From positions 1,831,954 through 1,895,953 of the forward strand of contig NZ_CP065691.1 in assembly GCF_016027715.1 (NCBI RefSeq): a DNA stretch of 64,000 bases, read 5' to 3'. The notes beneath the pieces were generated by a model that worked only from the letters and a program-made list of their open reading frames with translations, was not told where the DNA came from and made no database searches. Made by a program: the position numbers and the translations under genes. The DNA comes from Lactococcus garvieae (GTDB taxonomy: Bacteria; Bacillota; Bacilli; Lactobacillales; Streptococcaceae). Shown piece by piece: positions 36,148 through 44,983 of this stretch. Position 1 is the stretch's first letter. Each line of letters opens with the position of its first letter.

Positions 36148-37278
36148 ATGAAGATAGATGGTTTTGGAGTGGAAGAATGGCTCAATGTGTGGGAAAAATC
36201 AGCAGTATATGATATTGCACAATCAACGATTTCTTCGATGACTTTGCAAGAAATACTAAATCTGGAAGAGGATAACGGACAGGCTTTTATGTCCAAGCTG
36301 ATGCAAGAAAAGTTTAACTACGGTTGGATTGAAGGCTCGCCTGAATTTAAAGAAGAAGTAGCTAAACTTTATCAAAAAGTCCCTGAAGAAAATATCTTAG
36401 CAACAAATGGCGCCACAGGAGCAAATCATCTCGTTCTCTATGGCTTGATTGAGCCTGGCGATCACGTTATTGCCGAATATCCTAGCTATCAGCAACTTTA
36501 TGATATTCCTCGCTCGCTCGGGGCAGAAATAGACTTTTGGCACATTTATGAAAGTGAAAATTGGTATCCACGCCTTGAGGAATTACGTCAATTGATTAGA
36601 CCGAATACCAAAATGATTTGCCTCAATAATGCTAACAATCCTACGGGTACAACTTTAAATAGAGAATTTTTAGAAGAAGTAGTTGATCTCGCTAGGTCTG
36701 TTGGAGCTTATGTGCTGGTAGATGAAGTTTATTTGCCACTAGATGACGCTGAAGATTATGCGCCCATTGTTGATTTGTATGAAAAAGGTATTTCAACAAA
36801 TTCTCTATCTAAAACTTACTCTGTACCAGGTGTACGTTTAGGGTGGGTGGCCACTCAAGATGAAAAACTTGCAGATGAATTTCGGAAATATCGAGATTAT
36901 ACAATGATTTGCTGTGGTGTTTTTGACGATGCCTTAGGCACACTCGTTTTAAAACACAGAGATGAAGTCCTTGCACGAAATAAAAAAATCGTAAACAATA
37001 ACTTGCAGATATTACGTGATTGGGTAGAAAATGAGCCTCAGGTTTCGATGATTTATCCTAAGTCTGTCTCCACCAGCTTTGTAAAATTTGAAAACCTGAA
37101 TCCAGAGAATACGGAAGATTTTTGTATAGAATTACTGAAAAGTAAAGGTGTCCTTTTGGTACCTGGTAACCGATTTGACTTGCCTGGTTACGCACGTCTG
37201 GGCTATTGTACAAATGAAGACACATTGCGTAAGGGATTAAGTGCTTTGTCTCAATTTTTGCGAGAATATAACAAATAG
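36148..37278 (+). CDS. arcT: Pyridoxal-phosphate aminotransferase ArcT
   Basis: A 376-residue class I/II aminotransferase. PLP-binding residues can be seen: NNPTGTTLN (near residue 168), DEVYLPLDD, the Schiff-base Lys in TNSLSKTYSVPGVRLGW near 222, and the C-terminal Arg in PGYARLGYC. The family of ArcT in lactococcal and lactobacillar arc operons fits by sequence type and position. Its substrate is unsettled. AGGAGGAAA precedes the ATG. Confidence 0.88.
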   Translation: MKIDGFGVEEWLNVWEKSAVYDIAQSTISSMTLQEILNLEEDNGQAFMSKLMQEKFNYGWIEGSPEFKEEVAKLYQKVPEENILATNGATGANHLVLYGLIEPGDHVIAEYPSYQQLYDIPRSLGAEIDFWHIYESENWYPRLEELRQLIRPNTKMICLNNANNPTGTTLNREFLEEVVDLARSVGAYVLVDEVYLPLDDAEDYAPIVDLYEKGISTNSLSKTYSVPGVRLGWVATQDEKLADEFRKYRDYTMICCGVFDDALGTLVLKHRDEVLARNKKIVNNNLQILRDWVENEPQVSMIYPKSVSTSFVKFENLNPENTEDFCIELLKSKGVLLVPGNRFDLPGYARLGYCTNEDTLRKGLSALSQFLREYNK

Positions 37279-37355
37279 GATAATAGAGGGGTTTCGGCTC
37301 CTTTTTGTGTACTAAAAATTTACAAATTTGGTACAATAATGAGAGGAGGGTTTTC

Positions 37356-37967
37356 ATGGATTTTGTAAAAATTAATAAAGAACGTCACGCTGTAAAAACT
37401 TTTGACGGTAAAAAAATACCGACAGTAGATGTAAAACAGCTTATCTCAGCCGCAAGTTTAGCACCTTCTGCGCACAACATTCAACCTTGGCACTTTGTCA
37501 TTATTGAAAGTGAAGAAAAGCGTCAAGAGCTTTTGCCAGAAGTTAAAGGGCAAAATAAACAGCAAGTCAAGTCGGCAGGCGCTGTTATTGCTATTTTCAG
37601 TGATACTGATCTTTCTGAACGCTCAAGTGAAATTGCGCGTACAGGAGCGGGTGAAATGAACAGTGAGCAGTTACAACGCTTTAATAGTCGCTATCCTCAG
37701 ATGTTTGAAAATATGGATGAAATGATGGAAGCAAGTTATTTATCATTGAACATTGGTTTTGTAACGATGAATCTGATGTATGCTATCAAAAATAGAGGCT
37801 ATGAAGGAAATGTTATCCTTGGGTTTGAACATACAGAGCGTATCAATGAAATCCTTGAAGTTGATAAACGTTATCGCCCAGAATTACTCGTGGTACTTGG
37901 TTCATCAGAAGAAAAAGGTGAAGCAAGTTATCGCTTGCCACAGCAAAATATTGTTGAAATTCGTTAA
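37356..37967 (+). CDS. Nitroreductase family protein
   Basis: A 203-residue FMN-dependent nitroreductase-family oxidoreductase. The start is the ATG with GAGAGGAGGG 5 bases upstream. The FMN-binding motif at the N-terminus (KERHAVKTFDGKKI), SLAPSAHNIQPWHFVI near residue 35, and the mid-part ASYLSLNIGFVTMNLMYA near 128 fit the NfsA/YfkO-like group. TACAAT at 37332-37337 is a possible -10 box. Physiological substrate unknown. Confidence 0.9.
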   Translation: MDFVKINKERHAVKTFDGKKIPTVDVKQLISAASLAPSAHNIQPWHFVIIESEEKRQELLPEVKGQNKQQVKSAGAVIAIFSDTDLSERSSEIARTGAGEMNSEQLQRFNSRYPQMFENMDEMMEASYLSLNIGFVTMNLMYAIKNRGYEGNVILGFEHTERINEILEVDKRYRPELLVVLGSSEEKGEASYRLPQQNIVEIR

Positions 37968-38077
37968 GTGAATTTCTTGCGAAAAAAGTGAGTCGTTTAT
38001 ATCGAAATTTAAGGTGTAATTTGCTAGAATAATAGAGGTATAAAAACGATAGATATATTAGGTAGTAAGGGGAAAAA

Positions 38078-39058
38078 GTGCTAGATTTTTGGCAGAACTA
38101 TCCTGAAATTAGGGAAAAACTTATCGCAGTACAAACTTTGATGACAGAACGTTTAGCGGTAAATAATACAGATATACGTGATGCATTGCAAAAGTTTACA
38201 ACTCGCGGTGGTAAAATGGTTCGGCCAGCGCTTTTTTTTCTATTCTCTGGATTAATAGAAGACGAAGAGCAAGATGAAGAACGCTTGATTAAAATAGCAG
38301 CTAGCTTAGAGTTATTACACTCTGCTACCTTGATTCATGATGATATTATAGATGATTCTCCTCTACGCAGAGGATTGCCAAGTGTTGAAGCTCAGTTTGG
38401 CAAGGATGTGGCGGTTTATACAGGGGACTTTATTTACACCGTATATTTTGAATTACTTTGCGAAACCATGGCAGCGACGCCATTTCTACCCAAAAATGCC
38501 AAATCAATGAAAAAGATTTTGCAAGGTGAGCTGACTCAAATGCAGGCAGCATACAATAAAGAAAATAATATTCGTCGCTACCTTAAAGCAATTAGTGGAA
38601 AAACAGCTGAACTATTGAGCTTGGCTTGTTTAGAAGGTGCTTACTTTTCAGGTGGCGATAAGCAAATGCAACGTTCAGCTCGAAAAATTGGTCTAGCTAT
38701 CGGTTTGGCTTTTCAAATATATGATGATGTCTTGAACTTCACTGTGGGTCTAGAAGAGGCGGATAAGCCAATACTGACAGACTTTAGACAGGGTATTTAC
38801 ACTTTGCCTTTACTCTTAGCTAAAGATGAGGACCCTAGTAAAGTATTGCCTTACTTAGCTGCCCCAGAGAAACTTAGCCGTGAAGAATGTGTGGAGTTTT
38901 CACAATTAGTCGCGGATTTAGGTGGAATTACAGGAAGTCTATTTTTAGCTAAGCATCTTACAGATCAAGCGCTATTAGAAATTAAAAAACTTCCAGAATC
39001 ACGTAATCGTGAAATTTTGATAGAAGTAACACAGAGTTTATTACAAAGAAATTATTAA
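38078..39058 (+). CDS. Polyprenyl diphosphate synthase
   Basis: A 326-residue trans-prenyltransferase starting at GTG with AGGGGAA upstream. The first Asp-rich motif is HDDIIDDSPLRRG (near residue 87) and the second is reduced to FQIYDDVLN (near 212), typical of heptaprenyl/octaprenyl synthase-like enzymes. It makes the long isoprenoid tail of menaquinone; followed two bases later by the UbiA-family gene. TAGAAT at 38025-38030 with extended TGC is a likely -10 box. Confidence 0.9.
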   Translation: MLDFWQNYPEIREKLIAVQTLMTERLAVNNTDIRDALQKFTTRGGKMVRPALFFLFSGLIEDEEQDEERLIKIAASLELLHSATLIHDDIIDDSPLRRGLPSVEAQFGKDVAVYTGDFIYTVYFELLCETMAATPFLPKNAKSMKKILQGELTQMQAAYNKENNIRRYLKAISGKTAELLSLACLEGAYFSGGDKQMQRSARKIGLAIGLAFQIYDDVLNFTVGLEEADKPILTDFRQGIYTLPLLLAKDEDPSKVLPYLAAPEKLSREECVEFSQLVADLGGITGSLFLAKHLTDQALLEIKKLPESRNREILIEVTQSLLQRNY

Positions 39059-39060
39059 GA

Positions 39061-39963
39061 ATGAATTTTAAAATATTTGCCGAGCTCATTGAGCTAAAAG
39101 CCAAAACAGCGAGTGTCTTTCCCTTTTTTCTTGGGTTAGCTTTCTCCCTTTATCATTATCAAATAGCCAATCTTATCCCTTTAGCAATTTATTTTATTGC
39201 CATGTTCTGCTTTAATTGTTTTGTGGACATATGGGATAATTTTAACGACTTCCATAAGGCCATAGATACGGAAGATTATAAGAAGAATACGAACATTATC
39301 GGTCGAGAAAACCTTTCTCTCAAAACGATAAAATTATTACTTGCTTCTTTCTTTTTTATCTCCTTAGCACTTGGACTAATAGTAGCGTGGATGGTGGGTT
39401 GGCCAGTCTTTTGGCTGGGTCTCTTTTGCTATTTTGTTGGTATTTTTTACTCGGCAGGTCCTAAACCTTTATCCAGTTTACCTGTTGGAGAAGTGGCAAG
39501 TGGTCTAACTATGGGCTATTTGATTTTCTTGATTTGCGTTTATATTAATACCAGTCAAGTTTTTGTATGGAATTGGGCAACATTGGGTTCAACATTTTTG
39601 GTGGCCCTACCAAGTACACTTTTAATTTCTAACTTGATGCTGGCAAATAATACCTGTGATTTAGATGAAGATGAAGCCAATTACCGTTATACTATTGTGC
39701 ATTATATAGGGAGACAAAATGCTTTAAGGTGGTGGACGTTCGCTATTGTTTTAGCTTATCTTTCTATTGTTGCGGCTGTTATTCTTAAGTTAGTGTCACC
39801 TCTAATGCTAGGTATGTTCTTACTTTTGCCATTCATTGTAAAACAAGCGCGACCATACTTGCAAAAACAAGTTAAAAAAGAAACTTTTATTGCTTCAGTA
39901 AAAATTTTGATGGTCTTTTCTTTAGTGCAAACTTTGCTTATGCTGGTTGCCTTAGCTTTTTAA
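39061..39963 (+). CDS. menA: UbiA-family prenyltransferase, probably MenA
   Basis: A 300-residue polytopic UbiA-superfamily enzyme with about nine transmembrane segments. The first Asp-rich motif appears as NCFVDIWDNFND (near residue 51-62) and the second as NNTCDLDEDEAN (near 198). Next to a polyprenyl diphosphate synthase it most likely attaches the prenyl tail to 1,4-dihydroxy-2-naphthoate for menaquinone. Other acceptor substrates remain possible. Confidence 0.85.
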   Translation: MNFKIFAELIELKAKTASVFPFFLGLAFSLYHYQIANLIPLAIYFIAMFCFNCFVDIWDNFNDFHKAIDTEDYKKNTNIIGRENLSLKTIKLLLASFFFISLALGLIVAWMVGWPVFWLGLFCYFVGIFYSAGPKPLSSLPVGEVASGLTMGYLIFLICVYINTSQVFVWNWATLGSTFLVALPSTLLISNLMLANNTCDLDEDEANYRYTIVHYIGRQNALRWWTFAIVLAYLSIVAAVILKLVSPLMLGMFLLLPFIVKQARPYLQKQVKKETFIASVKILMVFSLVQTLLMLVALAF

Positions 39964-39980
39964 AATAAAATACAGATAGA

Positions 39981-40009
39981 AAAAAATCTTCCTTTAAGGA
40001 AGATTTTTT
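39981..40009. terminator. Bidirectional terminator between menA and the feo operon
   Basis: A 13-bp stem AAAAAATCTTCCT/AGGAAGATTTTTT with a TTA loop; T-runs in both directions. Confidence 0.85.
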
Positions 40010-40012
40010 TGT

Positions 40013-40168
40013 TTAATCACAGCAATCCTTCTTCGTCGAAGTTTCTAAAGCGGAGACTCCTTTGACTGGACAAGTTGTTGTTGTACAATCCTCACAAGCC
40101 CCTTTACTACGTATTGTTTTACGAATAGAGAAGAAAGCCGCTATTAAAATGAGGGATAAAAGTATCAT
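40013..40168 (-). CDS. FeoB-associated Cys-rich membrane protein
   Basis: A 51-residue protein beginning at an ATG one base past the feoB stop; a TTG five codons upstream is an alternative. It has one transmembrane helix (residues 1-13), a basic stretch, and then Cys residues as CEDCTTTTC and a terminal CC. This is the pattern of the FeoB-associated Cys-rich protein found at the end of firmicute feo operons, where it may help Fe(II) handling. Confidence 0.85.
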   Translation of the reverse strand: MILLSLILIAAFFSIRKTIRSKGACEDCTTTTCPVKGVSALETSTKKDCCD

Positions 40169-40169
40169 A

Positions 40170-42275
40170 CTAGCTAAGTTCAAGAGAGAGTTCCTCCTTG
40201 TTTAATATAGTTTTTGGTTTACGCAAGATAAGATAGAGCCCAAAGCTCAAGAGAAGTAGAGCCAGTAAAGTGCTTATGTTGAAATGTTTTTCAATAAGAG
40301 CAAAGCCCAACTGATAGATGATAAAACTCATGCTATAAGCGACAGCTGTTTGAAAGCCCACTGCGCGCAAGGTCCACTTTACTTCACCCATTTCTTTGTA
40401 AATAGCAGATATAGCAGCAATACAAGGAGCACATAAAAGATTAAATACAAGTAGAGAGTATGCAGCAAGAGGGGTATAGCTGCTTTGTAAAGCAGCCCAA
40501 ATCGCTCTACTGTTATTTCCAGCCTCCGCGCTTTGTGCGTAAAGTTGGCTCATCGTCCCTACGATTGTTTCTTTTGCAATAAGGCCTGTTAAAGTTGCGA
40601 CGGTAGCTTTCCATTCGCCAAAGCCTAAAGGTGCAAAGACAATGCTTAAATATCCACCGAGAGTGGCTAAAATGGATCGTCCTGGGTCAACCTGCTGTAG
40701 GCTGAAACTATAGTTGGATAAGAACCAAAGGCAGACATTCAGGGCAAAGATGATTGTTCCTGCTCTTTTAATAAAACTGAAACCGCGGTCTAGAGCATAC
40801 TTAAGGACAGTAGGAAAATGAGGCAAATGATAGGAAGGTAATTCCATGATGAAAGCTGATGTGTCCCCTGCAAACATTTTTGTTTTCTTGAGGATAATTC
40901 CTGAGAGGATAATCATTGCCATACCTAAAAAATAGGCACTCGGTGCAACCCAGCTCGTAGAATGGAAGAAGGCACCAGAAACGAGTGCAATAATAGGTAG
41001 TTTGGCTGAGCAGGGCATGAAGGTCGTGACCATAATCGTAATTTTCCGGTCACGTTCTTGTTCAATAGTACGTGTAGCCATGATGCCGGGAACACCACAC
41101 CCTGAAGAAATTAACATGGGAATAAAGGACTTTCCAGAAAGACCAAATCGTCTAAAGATACGATCCATTACAAAAGCAACACGCGCCATGTATCCTGAAT
41201 CTTCAAGAAAACCTAGTAAAAGGAAAAGAACAAAAATTTGGGGAACAAAGCCTAAGATAGCACCAATACCTGCAAGCACACCATCTAAGAGAAGGGCTTG
41301 TATCCAAGGAACGATAGCCCAATAGTCCATCGCCTTACTAAGAATGTCAGGTAAGAAACTACCAAAAAAGTTATCGTTCAGCCAATCACTCGCAGGAGTA
41401 CCAATAACTTGTATCGCTAAGAAATAAACAAACCACATGATGAGGATAAAAAGAGGAAGACCCAGCCATTTGTTCGTTACAATGCTGTCTATTTTATCCG
41501 TCAGATTGAGCTTGCCGTTTTCCTTCTGTGTTACGACAAGACGAACGATTTGCCCGATTAAGTCATAGCGCTCATTGACAATGATAGCTTCACGGTCGTC
41601 ACCCATTATTTTTTCCGTAATTGTAACAACTTCATTGAGTTCTTTCTGTTGCGAATCACTTAGTGCTTTTAAGGCTAAAGCATCTCCTTCAAAGAGTTTG
41701 ATTTGTTCAAAGCGGTTATCTGCATGAGGACAGATCTTTCCTATCTCTGACAAAGCACTTTCGAGACGGTGATCATAATCTAAAGCCTGCATTTCTAACG
41801 GGAGGCAGGCTATACGGATGGCTTCATCTAAACCCTGCTTTTTTAAGGCGCTTGTTGGCACTACGGGTAAGCCTAAACTGTAAGATAGTTTCTCAATGTC
41901 TATCTTTTTTCCTTGCTGTTCAAGCAAATCACTCATATTTAAGGCGATAACGATCGGAACATTAAATTCCATCAGCTGTAAAGTGAGGTAAAGCGAACGT
42001 TCCAAGTTAGTAGCATCAATAATATTAAGGAGGACATCAGGAGGCGTTTCTCTGAGATAATTCCGCGTTACTTGTTCTTCCAAAGTATAAGGAGAAAGGG
42101 AATAAGTTCCCGGCAAGTCTTGAATAGCGATGTTCTTATCTTTTTTATAACGGCCTGTTTTACACTCAACTGTGACCCCTGGCCAATTTCCGACTTGTTG
42201 ATTGCTTCCTGTCAAGATATTAAAGATGCTGGTTTTCCCGCTATTGGGATTTCCGAGTAAGGCAATTTTAGTCAT
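40170..42275 (-). CDS. feoB: Ferrous iron transport protein B
   Basis: A 701-residue Fe(II) transporter. The N-terminal G domain shows G1 GNPNSGKTS, G3 DLPGTYSLS and G4 NMSD; a helical GDI domain follows, then about eight to ten transmembrane segments with the two Gate motifs (SSGCGVPGIMATRT and PCSAKLPI / PCIAA Cys). Second gene of feoA-feoB-x, read directly after feoA. Confidence 0.97.
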   Translation of the reverse strand: MTKIALLGNPNSGKTSIFNILTGSNQQVGNWPGVTVECKTGRYKKDKNIAIQDLPGTYSLSPYTLEEQVTRNYLRETPPDVLLNIIDATNLERSLYLTLQLMEFNVPIVIALNMSDLLEQQGKKIDIEKLSYSLGLPVVPTSALKKQGLDEAIRIACLPLEMQALDYDHRLESALSEIGKICPHADNRFEQIKLFEGDALALKALSDSQQKELNEVVTITEKIMGDDREAIIVNERYDLIGQIVRLVVTQKENGKLNLTDKIDSIVTNKWLGLPLFILIMWFVYFLAIQVIGTPASDWLNDNFFGSFLPDILSKAMDYWAIVPWIQALLLDGVLAGIGAILGFVPQIFVLFLLLGFLEDSGYMARVAFVMDRIFRRFGLSGKSFIPMLISSGCGVPGIMATRTIEQERDRKITIMVTTFMPCSAKLPIIALVSGAFFHSTSWVAPSAYFLGMAMIILSGIILKKTKMFAGDTSAFIMELPSYHLPHFPTVLKYALDRGFSFIKRAGTIIFALNVCLWFLSNYSFSLQQVDPGRSILATLGGYLSIVFAPLGFGEWKATVATLTGLIAKETIVGTMSQLYAQSAEAGNNSRAIWAALQSSYTPLAAYSLLVFNLLCAPCIAAISAIYKEMGEVKWTLRAVGFQTAVAYSMSFIIYQLGFALIEKHFNISTLLALLLLSFGLYLILRKPKTILNKEELSLELS

Positions 42276-42749
42276 CTATTTTTCCTTATGATTTTGGGTT
42301 ACTATTTTAATTTTTTCGGCATCTATTTTACGTAAGGAGAGTGAGTATCCTCGTAGATGTAGCTCCATAGGGTCTCCTAAGGGTGCGAGCTTGTGGACTG
42401 CAATGCTGGTGCCGCGTGTAATACCCATATCCATCAAACGTCTTTTAATCTCTCCCTGACCATCAATGAGGCGAACCACACCCGTTTGACCAACAGCCAA
42501 ATCTGAAAGAGAGGATAAGGTTTCTTCTGACTGTTCATTTTTTATCAGAATATCTGTGAGGTAAAAACTACTGAGTGCCAACCGGGTACTCCCGATTTTT
42601 AGAATAGCGTTTTCACCCTCCAGAGAGAGGAGTACCACTTCCTTGTCGGGAGAAAACCCGAGGTCCCTTAGTTTGCTGGCATGTGCAGATTTTAATATTT
42701 TGTGTACATAGTATATTTGACCGATGCGCGCAGTATTCAATACTTTCAT
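42276..42749 (-). CDS. feoA: FeoA with two tandem FeoA (SH3-like) domains
   Basis: A 157-residue protein, twice the usual FeoA length of about 75. Two FeoA-type domains can be recognised: residues 1-75 (with KLRDLGFSPDKEVVLL) and 80-152 (with RLMDMGITRGTSIAVHKLAPLGDP). The double form is known in streptococci and lactococci. It stimulates FeoB. The stop is directly followed by the feoB ATG. Confidence 0.92.
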   Translation of the reverse strand: MKVLNTARIGQIYYVHKILKSAHASKLRDLGFSPDKEVVLLSLEGENAILKIGSTRLALSSFYLTDILIKNEQSEETLSSLSDLAVGQTGVVRLIDGQGEIKRRLMDMGITRGTSIAVHKLAPLGDPMELHLRGYSLSLRKIDAEKIKIVTQNHKEK

Positions 42750-42796
42750 GAGTGCTCCTTCAACAAAGAATGTAAAAGGTTTTTTACATTACAATA

Positions 42797-42837
42797 AGTA
42801 TAACACGAATTACTTGTAATTTCGAGAAAATTCGTGT
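42797..42837 (-). promoter_or_regulatory. feo promoter overlapped by a long dyad (candidate operator)
   Basis: Minus-strand extended -10 TGTTATACT (TATACT over 42797-42802). The perfect 9-bp dyad ACACGAATT (42803-42811)/AATTCGTGT (42829-42837) covers the spacer and -35 region, with an inner palindrome ATTACTTGTAAT (42809-42820). A bound repressor would block RNA polymerase. Confidence 0.6.
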
Positions 42838-42866
42838 ATGTAAAGTTTTTATGAAAGATTTACTGA

Positions 42867-42882
42867 TGTTTCACGTGAAAAC
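42867..42882. other. parS-like palindrome
   Basis: TGTTTCACGTGAAAAC has the perfect 12-bp core TTTCACGTGAAA and matches the ParB-site consensus TGTTTCACGTGAAACA at 14 of 16 positions. It lies in the spacer between feoA and fakA, outside any gene, as many parS sites do not, and could be a chromosomal partition site. Confidence 0.5.
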
Positions 42883-42883
42883 A

Positions 42884-42919
42884 AATAAAAAACTTGTCTT
42901 TACTTAGACAAGTTTTTTA
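42884..42919 (-). terminator. Terminator after fakA
   Basis: A 12-bp stem AAAAACTTGTCT/AGACAAGTTTTT with a 6-base loop and T-runs. Confidence 0.85.
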
Positions 42920-42925
42920 TTTATT

Positions 42926-44596
42926 TTATTCTACAGAGAAGATGTAAGGATAAACAGGTTGTTTTCCTTCATGAATTTCTACTTCAAGTTCAGGATAACG
43001 TTTTTCAAGTTCTTTTGCAATTTTTTCGGCATTTGATTTTTTACCATCTTCGCCAATATAAATTGCCGCAATTTCACTGTCCTCATCTATCATTTTGTCA
43101 AAGGCAGCAAAGATAGCGTCATTCATTTTCTTAGTTGAAACGACAATTTTATTATTTACCATTCCAAGCGTATCTTTTTTGTGAATTTCGATACCATCAA
43201 TATTTGTATCTCGAATAGCTTGGGTAACTGAGCCTGATTGTACATCTTCAAGGGCTGCAGTCATATTTGCTTTATTGTCTTCAATAGATTTGGTTGGGTC
43301 GAAACTGAGTAAAGCAGTAAAACCTTGTGGTACAGTTGCAGTTTCAATAACTTCCACAGGAATATCTGCCACTTCAGCTGCTGATTTAGCAGCCATGAAG
43401 ATGTTTTTGTTATTAGGTAAAATAATTACTTTTTCAGCGTTTACAGAATCTACAGCTTTAAGAATATCTTCTGTTGATGGGTTCATTGTTTGGCCACCAG
43501 ACACGACGTGCTGTACACCCATTTCACGGAAAATATCAGCAAGCCCTTCACCCGCAGCAATGGCAATTAAGCCCCAATCCACTTTTGAAGTAGAAGTACT
43601 AATATTGCTTGCTTTTTCTTTTTGAGCAACACCTTCATTTTGCAAGCGCATGTTGTCTACTTTGACTTTAACGAGTCGTCCGTATTTCAAACCTTCTTGC
43701 ATAACTAAGCCCGGATCTTCAGTATGGACGTGAACTTTAACTATCTCTTCGTCATCAACAACTAATAGTGAGTTCCCAATCCCTGCCAAATAAGTTTGGA
43801 AGGTATCGTGATCATAACTTTCACGTGCGGTTGGCCCTTGACCAAGTTCTACCATGATTTCTGTACAGTAACCATATTTGATATCGCTTGTAGAAGCACC
43901 AGCAACGCTTGATTCAGACTCATGTTCGAGGTTAATCATACGATCCATAGCTCCTAAGCCTTGCTCAGGATTTTCAGGAACAAATTCACCATTAAGAGCC
44001 ATCAAAAAGCCTTCATAGATATAAACTAAGCCTTGCCCACCCGAGTCGACTACACCGACTTCTTTAAGCACAGGAAGCATATCTGGTGTTTTAGCGAGAG
44101 CAATCTTAGCCCCTTCGAGAGCGGCTTCCATAATAGCAATTGCGTTGTCTGTTTCGTTTGTTTTACGGTTAGCAAGCTCAGCAGCACCACGAGCAACAGT
44201 TAGGATAGTTCCTTCTACTGGCTTCATTACGGCTTTATAGGCCACTTCTACACCGCTTTGCAAGGCGTTTGCCAAATGGATTCCGTCAAGTTCATCGTAA
44301 TCTTTAGCATATTGACCAAAACCACGGAAGATTTGACTAAGAATAACTCCCGAATTACCACGAGCACCCATAAGTAGACCTTTTGAAAGGATTTGAGCAA
44401 CTTGTCCCACTGTTTCAGCTGGTTTTTCAGCTACATCTTTGGCACCGTTTGTAATTGTCATACCCATGTTTGTTCCTGTATCACCATCAGGTACAGGGAA
44501 AACGTTAAGAGAATTGACATATTCAGCTTGTTCATTAAGGCGACTCGCCGCCGCCTGAATCATTTCTTGTAATTTACTTGCGTTAATATTTGACAC
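42926..44596 (-). CDS. fakA: Fatty acid kinase catalytic subunit FakA (DAK2/YloV)
   Basis: A 556-residue protein. N-terminal DhaL-type kinase domain with the Mg-ATP motif PVPDGDTGTNMG near residue 34-45 and GARGNSGVILSQ near 96; a middle domain with YCTEIMVEL and HVHTEDPG near 260-295; and a C-terminal EDD/DegV-like fold. It phosphorylates fatty acids carried by FakB proteins for membrane lipid synthesis. It overlaps the Asp23 gene at its start by one base, the conserved yloU-yloV pair. Confidence 0.94.
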   Translation of the reverse strand: MSNINASKLQEMIQAAASRLNEQAEYVNSLNVFPVPDGDTGTNMGMTITNGAKDVAEKPAETVGQVAQILSKGLLMGARGNSGVILSQIFRGFGQYAKDYDELDGIHLANALQSGVEVAYKAVMKPVEGTILTVARGAAELANRKTNETDNAIAIMEAALEGAKIALAKTPDMLPVLKEVGVVDSGGQGLVYIYEGFLMALNGEFVPENPEQGLGAMDRMINLEHESESSVAGASTSDIKYGYCTEIMVELGQGPTARESYDHDTFQTYLAGIGNSLLVVDDEEIVKVHVHTEDPGLVMQEGLKYGRLVKVKVDNMRLQNEGVAQKEKASNISTSTSKVDWGLIAIAAGEGLADIFREMGVQHVVSGGQTMNPSTEDILKAVDSVNAEKVIILPNNKNIFMAAKSAAEVADIPVEVIETATVPQGFTALLSFDPTKSIEDNKANMTAALEDVQSGSVTQAIRDTNIDGIEIHKKDTLGMVNNKIVVSTKKMNDAIFAAFDKMIDEDSEIAAIYIGEDGKKSNAEKIAKELEKRYPELEVEIHEGKQPVYPYIFSVE

Positions 44597-44964
44597 TAGT
44601 CTTCGACCACCTTCACATTTTGTACATATACGTTGACTCTAGCTGCTACAATGCCAAGTTGATTTTCCAGATTAAATCGGATACGTTCTTGAATGTTCTT
44701 AGCAACTTCACTAATTTTAACACCATAGCTTACAACAACATATACACCAATGGTTGTTTGGTTATCAGTTGTCGTTACAACGACACCTTTAGAATAGTTT
44801 TCTTGTCCAAGGATATTGCGGAAGTTGTCTTTAACAGCATTTTTGCTTGTCATACCGACAACACCGAAAATTTCAGTAGTGCTAGCACCGACAACAGTAG
44901 CAATAACATCTGTTGCAATGTCAACATTACCATGTTGAGTATTAATAGTAACGGTCATTTTCAT
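44596..44964 (-). CDS. Asp23/Gls24 family envelope stress response protein (YloU)
   Basis: A 122-residue Asp23-family protein (TEIFGVVGMTSKNAV; VYVVVSYGVKISEVAKNIQERI). Start may be ATG 44964 or the ATG two codons later, which gives the more usual MTV opening. An in-frame TGA just upstream excludes earlier starts, yet the only strong GGAGG lies 30 bases upstream, behind a 7-bp hairpin, and is better placed for a 13-codon leader frame. Co-transcribed with fakA. Confidence 0.9.
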   Translation of the reverse strand: MKMTVTINTQHGNVDIATDVIATVVGASTTEIFGVVGMTSKNAVKDNFRNILGQENYSKGVVVTTTDNQTTIGVYVVVSYGVKISEVAKNIQERIRFNLENQLGIVAARVNVYVQNVKVVED

Positions 44965-44983
44965 ATGCGTGCTGTTGAATCAT
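44942..44983 (-). other. Possible 13-codon leader peptide overlapping the Asp23 gene start
   Basis: ATG at 44983 stands 10 bases after the GGAGG (44994-44998), encodes MIQQHAYENDRYY and stops 20 bases inside the Asp23 gene in another frame. Its 5' part lies in the GTGCTGT/ACAGCAC hairpin. It may couple translation to that of the Asp23-family gene; it may also be chance. Confidence 0.3.
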
